Below are positions 51,951 through 60,791 of a DNA stretch of 64,000 nt, piece after piece. The notes under the pieces were generated by a model. It did no database searches. It saw only the letters and a list, made by a program, of their open reading frames with translations, and was not told the DNA's origin. Positions within the stretch are counted from its first letter, which is position 1. The number at the start of each line of letters is the position of its first letter. The translations under genes were made by a program, and so were the position numbers. Location: positions 1 to 64,000 of the forward strand of contig SUGL01000030.1 of NCBI GenBank assembly GCA_004963905.1. Direction: 5' to 3'. This DNA is from Mesorhizobium sp. (GTDB lineage Bacteria > Pseudomonadota > Alphaproteobacteria > Rhizobiales > Rhizobiaceae).

Positions 51951-52979
51951 ATGACCAGCGAAGCGCCCCCCTTCTGGTGGGAAAAGCTGGACTGGCGGGT
52001 GCTGGCGTTGTCGCCGGCGTCGGCTGTCTACGGAATGGTGGCTGGCCGCCGCATGCGCCATGCGCCGCGCGAGAAGGTCGCTGCACCCGTGCTCTGTGTC
52101 GGCAATCTCACCGTCGGCGGCAGCGGCAAGACGCCGGTCGCCATCGCGCTGGCGAAACAGGCAAAGCGCATGCAGCTCACGCCCGGCTTCCTGTCGCGCG
52201 GCCATGGCGGCTCCTTCGCCAAGCCGCATGTCGTCGATGCGCATCACGACGCCGCCAAGCATGTCGGCGACGAGCCGCTGCTTCTGGCCGAGCATGCGCC
52301 TGTCGCCGTGACGGCCAACCGCGCCGCCGGCGCCAGGCTGCTGATGGAAGAGCATGGCTGTGATTTCCTGATCATGGACGATGGCTTCCAGTCGGCGCGC
52401 ATCCACATCGACTACGCGCTGGTCGTGGTCGACGCGCGCTTCGGCATCGGCAATGGCCGCGTCGTTCCGGGCGGGCCGCTCAGGGCCAAGGTCGTCGACC
52501 AACTGGTCTTTACCAGCGGGCTGCTGAAGATGGGCGAGGGGAGTGGCGCCGATACGGTGGTGCGCCAGGCGGCGCGCGCCGGCCGTCCGATCTTCCTGGC
52601 GCATGTCGAGCCGGCGAACCCGGCGCGCTTTGCCGGCGGCCGCTTTCTTGCCTTTGCCGGCATCGGCCATCCCGAGAAATTCTTCGACACGCTGCGCGGC
52701 GTCGGCGGCGAGGTGGCGCTTTCGCGCGCCTTCCCCGACCATCATTTCTACGCCGCGGACGAGCTCGCCGACCTTGCTGCGCTTGCCAAACGCGAAAGGC
52801 TGCGCCTCGTCACCACCGCCAAGGATGCCGCGCGGCTCCGCCACGGCGCCGCACCCGCCGGTTTCCTCGATCAGCTCGACGTGCTGGAGATCGATGCGGT
52901 GTTCGAGATCGAGCACGTGCCCGAGCGCATCATCGGCGAGACGCTGGATGCGTGGCGGCTGCGCAAGATGCGGGGGTAG
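51951..52979 (+). CDS. lpxK: tetraacyldisaccharide 4'-kinase
   Basis: A 342-residue inner-membrane-associated kinase that phosphorylates the 4' position of the lipid A disaccharide. The Walker A motif is VGNLTVGGSGKTPVAIAL at about residues 50-67 and the second conserved site is FLIMDDGFQSARIHIDYALV. The N-terminal PPFWWEKLDWRVLALSPASA is typical of alphaproteobacterial LpxK. It follows waaA in the lipid A cluster. Confidence 0.95.
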   Translation: MTSEAPPFWWEKLDWRVLALSPASAVYGMVAGRRMRHAPREKVAAPVLCVGNLTVGGSGKTPVAIALAKQAKRMQLTPGFLSRGHGGSFAKPHVVDAHHDAAKHVGDEPLLLAEHAPVAVTANRAAGARLLMEEHGCDFLIMDDGFQSARIHIDYALVVVDARFGIGNGRVVPGGPLRAKVVDQLVFTSGLLKMGEGSGADTVVRQAARAGRPIFLAHVEPANPARFAGGRFLAFAGIGHPEKFFDTLRGVGGEVALSRAFPDHHFYAADELADLAALAKRERLRLVTTAKDAARLRHGAAPAGFLDQLDVLEIDAVFEIEHVPERIIGETLDAWRLRKMRG

Positions 52980-53013
52980 TTTCGCGGCTTAGCCAGTTGA
53001 CGCCGGCGGGACT

Positions 53014-53184
53014 GCGCCCCCCTCTGGCCTGCCGGCCATCTCCCCCACAAGGGGGGAGATTGAGCGCTCCGGCGCTCTGCTCGTTCCTGCAACGTTGGCG
53101 ATTGGCGAAAGCCGCGACGACATCCAATCTCCCCCCAAGTGGTCCCCAAGTGGGGGAGATGTCCGGCAGGACAGAGGGGGGCGC
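53014..53184. repeat. palindromic repeat, GCGCCCCCCTCTG family, copy 2
   Basis: A 171-bp element with the same termini as the copy at 11397, but its centre (CGTTGGCGATTGGCGAAAGC) is in the opposite orientation. A small duplication (CCCAAGTGGTCCCCAAGTGG) lies in the right arm. It lies between convergent lpxK and DUF2093. Confidence 0.85.
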
Positions 53185-53218
53185 GAAGGAATGCGACGGT
53201 CGTCGTCAGCGCGACAAA

Positions 53219-53449
53219 TTACCCCCGCTTGCGCATCTCCGGATGCATCTCGATCTCGCGCCGCAGCGACGCGGCCGCGCTCACATAAGGCTCCTGCCTG
53301 GCGACGCTCCAATATTTGAGCTCGTCCAGCGGAATGCTCTCGCCGGTCACCGCGCAGCGCACGAACGCGCCGGGGCTGGTCACCTGGAAGTCGCCGTCGA
53401 GATAGCGGATGCGCGCTTCCTTGCCGCCGGGGCCTTCAAAACGGTTCAT
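53219..53449 (-). CDS. DUF2093 small protein
   Basis: A 76-residue protein of the DUF2093 family found in alphaproteobacteria. Conserved stretches are ARIRYLDGDFQVTSPGAFVR, CAVTGESIPLDELKYWSVAR and EPYVSAAASLRREIEM. ATG 53449 and ATG 53452 are adjacent candidate starts, both just before the conserved NRFEGPGG. Function unknown; the short treble-clef-like CAVTGE loop has only one cysteine. Confidence 0.8.
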   Translation of the reverse strand: MNRFEGPGGKEARIRYLDGDFQVTSPGAFVRCAVTGESIPLDELKYWSVARQEPYVSAAASLRREIEMHPEMRKRG

Positions 53450-53566
53450 CATGAAATGACGCTTGGGTTCATATGGGTTCAATCGCCACAAATCGTGGGC
53501 AAGGTCAAGCTTGGCGCAACGCTCATGCAATATTGCTGCATGGTACAATGGTAGACAGGAAGCGCG

Positions 53567-54163
53567 ATGGACATCGCCAATGCCAGCAAGGCGTCGCTGC
53601 TGAAAGAGGCGCTCACCCCGCAGCCGGTGCCGTCACCCAAGCCCGACGCGGCGACCGCCGCGCTGGTCAAGGCGCTCGTCCAGCCGCCGGCGCCGGAAAC
53701 CGTGCAGTCGGCGCAGTTCGCCGCGCAGGCGCTGAACGGTTCCTTGGCCAAGCCGCCCGCCCAAGCGTCGCAGCGTCTGTCGTCCGCCGAGATCGAGAGT
53801 GCCTACAGAGCCGTCATGGAGCCGGACGCCGGCACGGATGACGCATCGGCAAGGGCCCAGGCGCGCAGGCCGGCGGCCGATGCCGACCAGCCTTCGCGAG
53901 CGGCCCCCGAGGCGCAGCCACCAGCCGGCGACAACGCGGCGAGGGCCGCGCCAGCGCCACCGTCTTCGTTCTCGCCGACCCTTGCTTCGGCGGTTCTGGT
54001 TGCGGCCAACGCCAACGCGCCGCAACCGCGGGGTGCGGCGGCCCGCCCGGCGGGTCATGCGCCGCGATCCGAACCCGGCCAGACGCCGCTCTGGATGATT
54101 TCCATCGTCACGGCCGTCGTCTCGGTCGCGACCACCACGATCGTTATGTTTCTGCTTCGCTGA
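53567..54163 (+). CDS. Ala/Pro-rich protein with C-terminal membrane anchor
   Basis: A 198-residue low-complexity protein I cannot assign. Residues 1-80 are helical and alanine-rich, with SSAEIESAYRAVMEPD as the most ordered part. Residues 85-170 are disordered Ala/Pro/Arg repeats. Residues 173-197 (LWMISIVTAVVSVATTTIVM) form a C-terminal tail anchor, placing the bulk in the cytoplasm. The ATG follows GGAAGCGCG. It is divergent from DUF2093 and convergent with the LysR gene, with 6 bp between stops. Confidence 0.6.
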   Translation: MDIANASKASLLKEALTPQPVPSPKPDAATAALVKALVQPPAPETVQSAQFAAQALNGSLAKPPAQASQRLSSAEIESAYRAVMEPDAGTDDASARAQARRPAADADQPSRAAPEAQPPAGDNAARAAPAPPSSFSPTLASAVLVAANANAPQPRGAAARPAGHAPRSEPGQTPLWMISIVTAVVSVATTTIVMFLLR

Positions 54164-54169
54164 TGACTC

Positions 54170-55093
54170 TCAGTCGTCCTGCAGGAAGGCTTCGAGCTTC
54201 TCCGGCGCCAAGCCCGCCTGTTCGGCGATGCGCCGGGCGAGATCGGCGGCGGCGGCGCGTGGCCGGCCGACCGGGCGATCGAGCCAGTAGGACACCGGAT
54301 TGAGTGCGACGCGATCGTCGACGGCGACGATTCGGCCGGACTTGAGCTGGTCTTTGGTCAGCGGCGGCCGCGCCAACGCGATGCCCAACTCGTGCGCCGC
54401 CGCGTCGAGCACCAGATTGTAGTCCTCGAAGCGCCGGTCCTGCGGGCGAGGGCGGTAGTCCACATCCTGCGCGGCGAACCAGGCACGCCAGCCGGAGGCG
54501 TCGGAATCGTTGATCAGCGGGAATTTGAGCAGCCGGGCAGGGTCGCCCTGGCCGATCTCCTTCGCCAGTTCCGGTGACGCGATCGGAAAAATGTGCTCCT
54601 CGAAGAGCTGCACCGAGACGCGGCCCGGAATGCGGCCGCGCCCGCAGCGCACCGAAAGGTCGATGCCTTCGTCGGCAAGGTCGGCCTGGCGGTTGTCGAC
54701 ATCGAGCACGATGCGCAGCCGCGTCGGGTGGTTTTCCAGCGCCGCCATGCGCGGCATCAGCCACAGCCCGCTGACCGATGGGATCGAGGCCAGCCGCACC
54801 ACCGCCGTGCCGCGCGGCTCGACCCAGCGGTCGGAGTTGACCGAGATCAGCGCGAAGGCTTCGGTGGTTCTAAGATGCAGCCGGTTGCCTTCGTTGGTCA
54901 GCGTCACGCCGCGCGCGTTGCGCTCGAACACCTTGAGGCCAAGCCAGTCCTCCAGCTTGGCGATCTGGCGGCTCACCGCGCCATGGGTGAGGTTGAGCTT
55001 TTCGGCCGCCGCCGAGAAGCTTCCGGTGCGCGCCGCCGCATCGAAGGCGCGCAAGGTTTCGAGCGGTAGCATCTGGTTCGAGCTGTGATCCAT
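54170..55093 (-). CDS. LysR-family regulator (GcvA-like)
   Basis: A 307-residue LysR regulator of the GcvA branch: LPLETLRAFDAAARTGSFSA, LNLTHGAVSRQIAKLEDWLG and the GcvA-type SLRAFLPLL-free effector region with WRAWFAAQDVD. ATG 55093 (MDHSSN) is chosen; ATG 55072 at MLPLETL is the shorter option. Divergent from the EamA transporter gene at 55184, its likely target. Confidence 0.85.
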   Translation of the reverse strand: MDHSSNQMLPLETLRAFDAAARTGSFSAAAEKLNLTHGAVSRQIAKLEDWLGLKVFERNARGVTLTNEGNRLHLRTTEAFALISVNSDRWVEPRGTAVVRLASIPSVSGLWLMPRMAALENHPTRLRIVLDVDNRQADLADEGIDLSVRCGRGRIPGRVSVQLFEEHIFPIASPELAKEIGQGDPARLLKFPLINDSDASGWRAWFAAQDVDYRPRPQDRRFEDYNLVLDAAAHELGIALARPPLTKDQLKSGRIVAVDDRVALNPVSYWLDRPVGRPRAAAADLARRIAEQAGLAPEKLEAFLQDD

Positions 55094-55183
55094 ACTCACA
55101 GCTGACCCTCGAATTGCTCGTTTGTCAATCGGCCGGCAATGGGGTTTTCTCACCCCATGGCACTGGAAGACGAGGATACGGCG

Positions 55184-56077
55184 ATGAGCGCTTACACCGG
55201 CACGTTGAATGAGACACAGCGCATGGACACCACGGCGGCGATCGCGGTGGCGCTGACGGTGCTCGGCTGGGCCTCGGCCTTCCCGGCGATCCGCGCCGGC
55301 CTTGCCGCTTTCCAGCCGCTGGAGTTAGGGGCGCTGCGCTTTGCCATCGCGGCCGTGCCGGCGGCCATCTTCCTCGCCGTCAAGCGCCCGGCTCTGCCCC
55401 GGGTCGACGAGCTGTGGCGCTTCGGCTTCGGCGGCGCCATCTTCGTCGCGCTCTACACCGCCATGCTCAATTTCGGCGAGCTGACCGTCTCTGCGGGGGC
55501 CGCCGGCTTCATCATCAATGTCAGTCCGATCTTCACGGCGATCATGGCCATGGCGCTGCTCGGCGAGCGGTTTTCCAGCATGGCCTGGCTCGGCACGGTC
55601 ATCTCGTTCACCGGCATCGGCATCATCGCGGTCGCCGACGGAAACGGTCTGCATTTCAATGCCGGAGCGCTGCTGGTGCTGGGCTCGGCCCTTTGCTCGG
55701 CCGTCAACACCATCGTCCAGAAGCCGCTCTTTGCCCGCCATCATCCGCTGACGATATCGGCCTCCAACATGGTGCTCGGCGCGCTCTGCCTGTCGCCCTT
55801 CCTGCCGGAAGCGTTCTCGCAGGCGGCGGTCGCCGACACCGCTGGGCTGGGCGCCGTCATCTATCTCGGCATCGTGCCCTCGCTGATCGCCTATGCCGCC
55901 TGGGCGACCGCGCTGTCGCGCCTGCCGGCCGCGCGCGCCTCGAACTTCCTCTACCTCGTCTCGCCGACCTCCGCCCTGATCGGCTTCTTCTGGCTGGGCG
56001 AAGTGCCCTCGCTCCTCGGCATCCTCGGCGGCGCGCTGGCGCTGGGGGGCGTGATCGTGGTGAATTTGAAGCGTTAA
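55184..56077 (+). CDS. EamA/DMT-family exporter
   Basis: A 297-residue inner-membrane transporter of the drug/metabolite superfamily with ten predicted helices in two EamA repeats (starting TVLGWASAFPAIRAGLAAF and LLVLGSALCSAVNTIVQKPL). Substrates of the family are amino acids, nucleotides or metabolites. ATG 55184 is preferred to ATG 55139 because AGGA precedes it and the upstream part overlaps the divergent promoter. It ends at a strong terminator at 56106. Confidence 0.85.
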   Translation: MSAYTGTLNETQRMDTTAAIAVALTVLGWASAFPAIRAGLAAFQPLELGALRFAIAAVPAAIFLAVKRPALPRVDELWRFGFGGAIFVALYTAMLNFGELTVSAGAAGFIINVSPIFTAIMAMALLGERFSSMAWLGTVISFTGIGIIAVADGNGLHFNAGALLVLGSALCSAVNTIVQKPLFARHHPLTISASNMVLGALCLSPFLPEAFSQAAVADTAGLGAVIYLGIVPSLIAYAAWATALSRLPAARASNFLYLVSPTSALIGFFWLGEVPSLLGILGGALALGGVIVVNLKR

Positions 56078-56105
56078 ACCAGAAGGTTGAAGCCGTTTCC
56101 TGACT

Positions 56106-56140
56106 CAAGAAAAGAGCCGCTTCGAGCGGCTCTTTTCTTG
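56106..56140. terminator. strong bidirectional rho-independent terminator
   Basis: A perfect 16-bp stem starting CAAGAAAAGAGCCGCT, a TCG loop and the exact complement ending TTTTCTTG. A-rich and T-rich flanks on both sides allow termination in either direction, between convergent EamA and mutL. Confidence 0.9.
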
Positions 56141-56269
56141 TCCCCTCATCCGGCCGCTTCGCGGCCACCTTCTCCCCGTCGGGGAGAAGAGATTGGCGCC
56201 GGCGCCGAAAGCCTCCTCTCCCCTCCGGGGAGAGGTCAGCCGAGCGAAGCGGAGGCTGGGTGAGGGGCC
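56141..56269. repeat. palindromic intergenic repeat
   Basis: A 129-bp imperfect palindrome with outer arms TCCCCTCATCC and GGGTGAGGGGC, and inner hairpins CTTCTCCCCGTCGGGGAGAAG and CTCCCCTCCGGGGAG. Related to 7395-7565 by its arms. It ends 7 bp before the mutL stop. Confidence 0.75.
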
Positions 56270-56276
56270 TTGGCGC

Positions 56277-58157
56277 TCACCGCCGCCCGAACAGCCTTTC
56301 GATATCGGCGAGCTTGAGCTCGATATAGGTCGGGCGGCCGTGGTTGCAGGTGCCGGATCCCGGCGTCGCCTCCATCTGGCGCAGCAGCGCGTTCATCTCC
56401 TCGGCCTTGAGCAGCCGGCCGGAGCGCACCGAGCCGTGACAGGCCATGGTGGCGGCGATTTTGTCCAGACGCTCCTTCAGCGTCTCGACCGTGTCGTTGT
56501 CGGCGATCTCGTCGGCGAGGTCGCGCACCAGCTGCTGCACATTGGTCTCGCCGAGCATCGACGGCGTCTCGCGCACCGCCACCGCGCCCGGACCGAAGCG
56601 TTCCAGGCCGAGGCCGAATTTGGCGAGCGTCTCAGAATGCATGGCCAGCCGCTCGGCATCCTCTTCCGGCAGGTCGACGATTTCGGGCAGGAGCAGCATC
56701 TGCGAAGGTACCGCGCGCGAGTGCAGCGCGTTCTTCAGCGCCTCGTAGACCAGCCGCTCATGCGCCGCGTGCTGGTCGACGATGATGAGCGAATCCCTGG
56801 TCTGGGCGACGATGTAGTTCTCATGCACCTGCGCCCGCGCCGCGCCCAGAACCATGCCGAGCAGCGCTTCGGCCGGCTCGGCCACGCCCGCCCGCGCGTC
56901 GGCGCTGGCAAGCGGTCCGGTGTCGAAGGCCGCCTGATCGTTTTCGCCGAAGCCACCTCCGTATGGCTGCGCTTCGCCCATGTCGAGCGGCCGCTGCGGC
57001 GAGCGCGCCAAATTCGAACCATGGTCGAAACCCATCGAGCCCGAGGCGTGAAAGGCCGCTCCATAGCTGCGGTGGCCGCTGGTCGGGCCTGGATGCGCGT
57101 AGGGCGCCGCGCCCGGCCGGAACGCCGCCATCATGCCGGCGGCGCCCGTGGTTGCCGCCCGGATGCCGGCGCCGGCCAAAGCCTCGCGGATGGCGCCGAC
57201 GATCAGCCCGCGCACCAGGCCCGGATCGCGGAAGCGCACATCGGCCTTGGCCGGATGGACGTTGACGTCGACGGTCGCCGGATCGAGCGAAAGGAAGAGC
57301 ACCGTGACCGCATGCCGGTCGCGCGGCAGCACATCGGCGAAGGCGCCGCGGATCGCGCCGGCGATCAGCTTGTCGCGCACCGGCCTGCCGTTGACATAGG
57401 CATATTGCTGCAGCGCGTTGGCGCGCGTGTAGGAAGGGATCGAGACGTGGCCGGCAAGATGCACCCCGTCGCGCATGGCATCGATGGCAATGGCATTGTC
57501 GGGAAAATCCTTGCCCATTACCTGCGCGACGCGAGCAAGCCGGCCCTCCGGCGTGTCGCCGGTCGCCGGCAATTCGAGCGTCGAACGGTCGGAGCCGGCA
57601 AGCGTGAAGCGCACGGCCGGGAAGGCTATCGCGATCCGTTTCACCACGTCGCTGGTGGCCGAGCTTTCGGCGCGCTCGCCCTTCATGAATTTGAGCCGCG
57701 CCGGCGTGGCGAAGAAGAGGTCGCGCACCTCGACCGTCGTGCCGCGGTTTGCGGCCGCCGGCTTGACGGCTGAAACCCGGCCGCCGTCGATGCCGATCTC
57801 GGCCGCGGCGTCGCCGCTTGCCGTGCGCGAGCGGATCGAAAGCCTGGCCACCGAGCCGATCGAGGGCAGCGCCTCGCCGCGAAAACCCAGTGAACGGATG
57901 TCGTGGATGTCGTTAGAGAGCTTCGAGGTGCAATGCCGGGCGACCGCCAATGACAGTTCCTTTTCGGGAATGCCCGAGCCGTCGTCGGTGACGCGGATGA
58001 GAGAAAGCCCGCCGCCGCCGGTGACGATCTCGACCCTGCTCGCGCCGGCGTCGAGCGCGTTCTCGACCAGTTCCTTCACCACGCTCGCCGGGCGCTCGAT
58101 CACCTCGCCGGCGGCGATCTGGTTGATCATCGTTTCGGAAAGCTGGCGAATGGGCAT
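56277..58157 (-). CDS. mutL: DNA mismatch repair protein MutL
   Basis: A 626-residue MutL. The GHKL ATPase (1-330) has IAAGEVIERPASVVKELVEN (motif I), DDGSGI (motif II), RGEALPSIGSVA (motif III) and the RGTTVEVRDLFFATPARLKF stretch. The C-terminal domain carries the endonuclease motif DQHAAHERLVYE starting at Asp461, plus ACHGSVRSG and GTCNHGRPTYIE, so the metal-dependent nicking site appears complete, as usual in bacteria lacking MutH. The linker (about 340-440) is Ala/Gly-rich. It is convergent with the EamA gene and follows the LysR gene at 58203 by 45 bp on the same strand. Confidence 0.95.
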   Translation of the reverse strand: MPIRQLSETMINQIAAGEVIERPASVVKELVENALDAGASRVEIVTGGGGLSLIRVTDDGSGIPEKELSLAVARHCTSKLSNDIHDIRSLGFRGEALPSIGSVARLSIRSRTASGDAAAEIGIDGGRVSAVKPAAANRGTTVEVRDLFFATPARLKFMKGERAESSATSDVVKRIAIAFPAVRFTLAGSDRSTLELPATGDTPEGRLARVAQVMGKDFPDNAIAIDAMRDGVHLAGHVSIPSYTRANALQQYAYVNGRPVRDKLIAGAIRGAFADVLPRDRHAVTVLFLSLDPATVDVNVHPAKADVRFRDPGLVRGLIVGAIREALAGAGIRAATTGAAGMMAAFRPGAAPYAHPGPTSGHRSYGAAFHASGSMGFDHGSNLARSPQRPLDMGEAQPYGGGFGENDQAAFDTGPLASADARAGVAEPAEALLGMVLGAARAQVHENYIVAQTRDSLIIVDQHAAHERLVYEALKNALHSRAVPSQMLLLPEIVDLPEEDAERLAMHSETLAKFGLGLERFGPGAVAVRETPSMLGETNVQQLVRDLADEIADNDTVETLKERLDKIAATMACHGSVRSGRLLKAEEMNALLRQMEATPGSGTCNHGRPTYIELKLADIERLFGRR

Positions 58158-58202
58158 GCGGCAATTATAGGCGGATTCGAACGGCGTGGGGGAGGGATTA
58201 GT

Positions 58203-59105
58203 TCACGCCTGCGCCACCAGCCAGTCCCTGACCTTGCGCGCGTTGTCGCTGAGCTCGCGGTTCTTCGGCCAGATGACATAAAAGCCGATTCCGGTCCGCA
58301 TCACATGGTCGGTCACCGGCACGAGCAGGCCCGACGCCACCAGCCGCTCGACCAGATGCCGCCAGCCGAGCGAGATGCCTTGCCCCTCCATCACCGCCTG
58401 GATCACCAGCGCATAGTCGTTGATGCGCAAGCCGCGCTCGGCATTGCGAAGGCTGGTTCCGGCGGACGCGAACCATTCGTCCCAGTTCGGCGCCTCGCGA
58501 TAGGGCTCCTCGAGATGGATGAGCCTGTGCGTTGCCAGTTCCTCGACGGTCTTCGGCATGCCGAATTTGGCGAGATAGCTAGGCCCTGCGACGGGAAAGA
58601 TCTCTTCGTCGGAGAGCGACAGCGAATGATAGTCCGGCCAGTCGCGGGGCATCCCCCCGCGCACCCCGAGCGGAATGCCCTCGGCGATGATGTCGAGGTC
58701 GCGGTCGGCGGTCTGGATGCGCAGGTCGACGCCCGGCAGCTCGTCGCGGAACTGCTGCAGCCGCGGCATCATCCAGAACGAGCCGAAGGCGGTCGAGGCG
58801 GCTAAAGTCACATGGCCGCCGGTCGCCTGGAGCCGAAGATCCTCGGCCGATTTGCGGATATGCGACAGGCCGAGCGAGACATCGGCGTGGAAGCGCTCGC
58901 CGGCCTCCGTCAGCAGCACCTGGCGATGGCGGCGCTGGAAGAGCTTCGCGCCGAGCTGTTCCTCCAGCCCGCGCACCGCATAGGAGACGGCCGCCTGCGT
59001 CATGCCGAGCTCGCGCCCGGCCGCGGTGAAGCTCGAAAGCCGGCCCGCCGCCTCGAAGACGACGAGGCTGCCGGCGGAAGGGAGGAGGTGGCGTAGGCTT
59101 CGCAT
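58203..59105 (-). CDS. LysR-family regulator (GcvA-like)
   Basis: A 300-residue LysR protein. The HTH is AGSLVVFEAAGRLSSFTAAG then GMTQAAVSYAVRGLEEQLGA; the effector domain begins GGHVTLAASTAFGSFWMMPR. Divergent from the MttB-family methyltransferase gene at 59196, so it is the likely regulator of the methyltransferase/ABC operon. An inverted repeat with LysR spacing overlaps its start codon. Confidence 0.85.
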   Translation of the reverse strand: MRSLRHLLPSAGSLVVFEAAGRLSSFTAAGRELGMTQAAVSYAVRGLEEQLGAKLFQRRHRQVLLTEAGERFHADVSLGLSHIRKSAEDLRLQATGGHVTLAASTAFGSFWMMPRLQQFRDELPGVDLRIQTADRDLDIIAEGIPLGVRGGMPRDWPDYHSLSLSDEEIFPVAGPSYLAKFGMPKTVEELATHRLIHLEEPYREAPNWDEWFASAGTSLRNAERGLRINDYALVIQAVMEGQGISLGWRHLVERLVASGLLVPVTDHVMRTGIGFYVIWPKNRELSDNARKVRDWLVAQA

Positions 59106-59118
59106 AAGTGTAGCTTAT
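59104..59118. promoter_or_regulatory. putative LysR binding site
   Basis: ATAAGTGTAGCTTAT: perfect 5-bp arms around TGTAG, matching T-N11-A. It overlaps the LysR start codon and lies 78 bp before the mttB start, fitting an autoregulatory and activating site. Confidence 0.65.
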
Positions 59119-59195
59119 ACAAGAGATCAGGATTTTCCAGCGTCACATCCATATTTCGTCTCGCTAACTTGGGCAGGCGGGAAGAAGGAGGATCC

Positions 59196-60746
59196 ATGAA
59201 CGCACCGGCCGCTGAATTGACTGAGCCGACCCACCGTCGCGGCGGCGGCCGCCTGGGGCGCAAGGCGCTGAGAAGCGCCCCGGTCGCGTCGTTTCCGACG
59301 CTGGTCCGGCAGATCCCCGTCTACGAGATCGTGCCCGACGAGGCGGTGGAACTGATCCACGAAGAGTCGCTCAAGATCCTCGAGGACGTGGGCTGCGAAT
59401 TCCGTGACGACGAGGCGATCGCGCTCTGGAAAGCGGCGGGCGCCGACGTCAGGGAAACGCGTGTGCGCATCGACCGCGCGCTGCTGATGGAGCTCGTCTC
59501 GAAGGTCCCGCCGGAATTCACGCTCAACGCGCGCAATCCCGAGCGCACGGTCCGCGTCGGCGGCAAGAACTCGATCTTCGTGCCGATGTATGGCGCGCCC
59601 TATGTGCGCGACCTCGACAACAAGCGGCGCTACGGCACGCTCGCCGACCTCAACAATTTCCACAAGCTCGCCTACATGGCGCCGGCGCTGCATTCGTCGA
59701 GCTCGATCATCTGCGAGCCGATGGAAATCCCGGTGCCGAAGCGGCATCTCCACATCATCCATTCGGCGCTGAAGCATTCCGACAAGCCGTTCATGGGCAT
59801 CGTGACGTCGAAGGAGCGGGCCGAGGACACGATGGCGATGGCTGCGATCGTGTTCGGCGAGGAGTTCGTGCGCGACAACCCGGTGCTGGTGGCGATCACC
59901 AACTGCAATTCGCCCCTGGTGTGGGACGCCACCATGCTCGACGCCATGCGGGTCTATGCCCGCCACAACCAGCCGCTGATCCTGGCGCCCTTCGCGCTCT
60001 GCGGCGCCTCGACGTCCGCCTCCGCCGTCGGCGCGGTCGCGCAGGTCAACGCCGAGGCGCTTGCGGGCGTCGCCTTCACCCAGCTCATCCGTCCCGGCTC
60101 GCCGCAGATCTACGGCCAGTTCATGGTGACGGTCGACATGAAGACCGGCGCCCCGATGGGCGGCACGCCGGAGGCCGCCCAGATGATGTACCTGATGGGC
60201 GCGCTGGCCAGGAAGTACAAGCTGCCGTGGCGCACCTCCGGCTTCCATGTCGGCTCCAAGCTCAACGACGCGCAGGCCGGCTACGAGGCGAACATGCTCA
60301 TGCATGCCGCTATCCTCGCCGGCGCCAATTACATCTGGCACTCGGCCGGCTGGCTGGAAGCGGGCCTCACCTGCGGCTATTCGAAATTCGCCACCGACTG
60401 CGAGCAGCTCGTCGGCTGGTACAAATATGCCGGCGGCGTGCCCTTCGACGATTTCAAGGACGCTCTTGCCGCGATCCGCGAGGTCGGTCCGCAAGGGCAT
60501 TTCCTCGGCACCCAGCATACGCTCGAGCATTTCGAGAGCGCCTTCTTCATGCCGAGCATCATGGACTTCAACTCTTTCGAACAATGGACGGCCGAGGGCG
60601 CGAAGGATCATGATACGCGCGGCCGCGAAAAGGCGCGCGCCATGCTCGCCGACTATCAGGAGCCGAAGCTCGACGAGGGCGTCGCCGAAGGTCTCAAGGA
60701 TTTGATCGCGCGGCGCGAGGAAAAGCTGCCCGATAGCGTTAGTTGA
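59196..60746 (+). CDS. non-pyrrolysine MttB-family methyltransferase
   Basis: A 516-residue member of the MttB (trimethylamine methyltransferase) superfamily that lacks an in-frame amber codon, so it is of the non-pyrrolysine type like glycine betaine:corrinoid methyltransferase MtgB. Family features are the N-terminal helical region (VELIHEESLKILEDVGCEFR), FVPMYGAPYVRD, LAPFALCGASTSASAVGAVA and SGFHVGSKLNDAQAGYEANM. ATG 59196 is chosen for GAAGGAGGATCC just upstream. It is followed by an ABC binding protein (45 bp) and preceded by a divergent LysR gene. A quaternary amine substrate is likely. No corrinoid protein gene is adjacent. Confidence 0.85.
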   Translation: MNAPAAELTEPTHRRGGGRLGRKALRSAPVASFPTLVRQIPVYEIVPDEAVELIHEESLKILEDVGCEFRDDEAIALWKAAGADVRETRVRIDRALLMELVSKVPPEFTLNARNPERTVRVGGKNSIFVPMYGAPYVRDLDNKRRYGTLADLNNFHKLAYMAPALHSSSSIICEPMEIPVPKRHLHIIHSALKHSDKPFMGIVTSKERAEDTMAMAAIVFGEEFVRDNPVLVAITNCNSPLVWDATMLDAMRVYARHNQPLILAPFALCGASTSASAVGAVAQVNAEALAGVAFTQLIRPGSPQIYGQFMVTVDMKTGAPMGGTPEAAQMMYLMGALARKYKLPWRTSGFHVGSKLNDAQAGYEANMLMHAAILAGANYIWHSAGWLEAGLTCGYSKFATDCEQLVGWYKYAGGVPFDDFKDALAAIREVGPQGHFLGTQHTLEHFESAFFMPSIMDFNSFEQWTAEGAKDHDTRGREKARAMLADYQEPKLDEGVAEGLKDLIARREEKLPDSVS

Positions 60747-60791
60747 CAAAAGATCGGGCGCAGACCCGCTGAAACCAATGGGAGAAAGACA

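Noticed and set aside
59196..60746. Pyrrolysine-type trimethylamine methyltransferase
   Set aside because: There is no in-frame TAG; the frame is continuous to TGA, so it belongs to the non-pyrrolysine branch.
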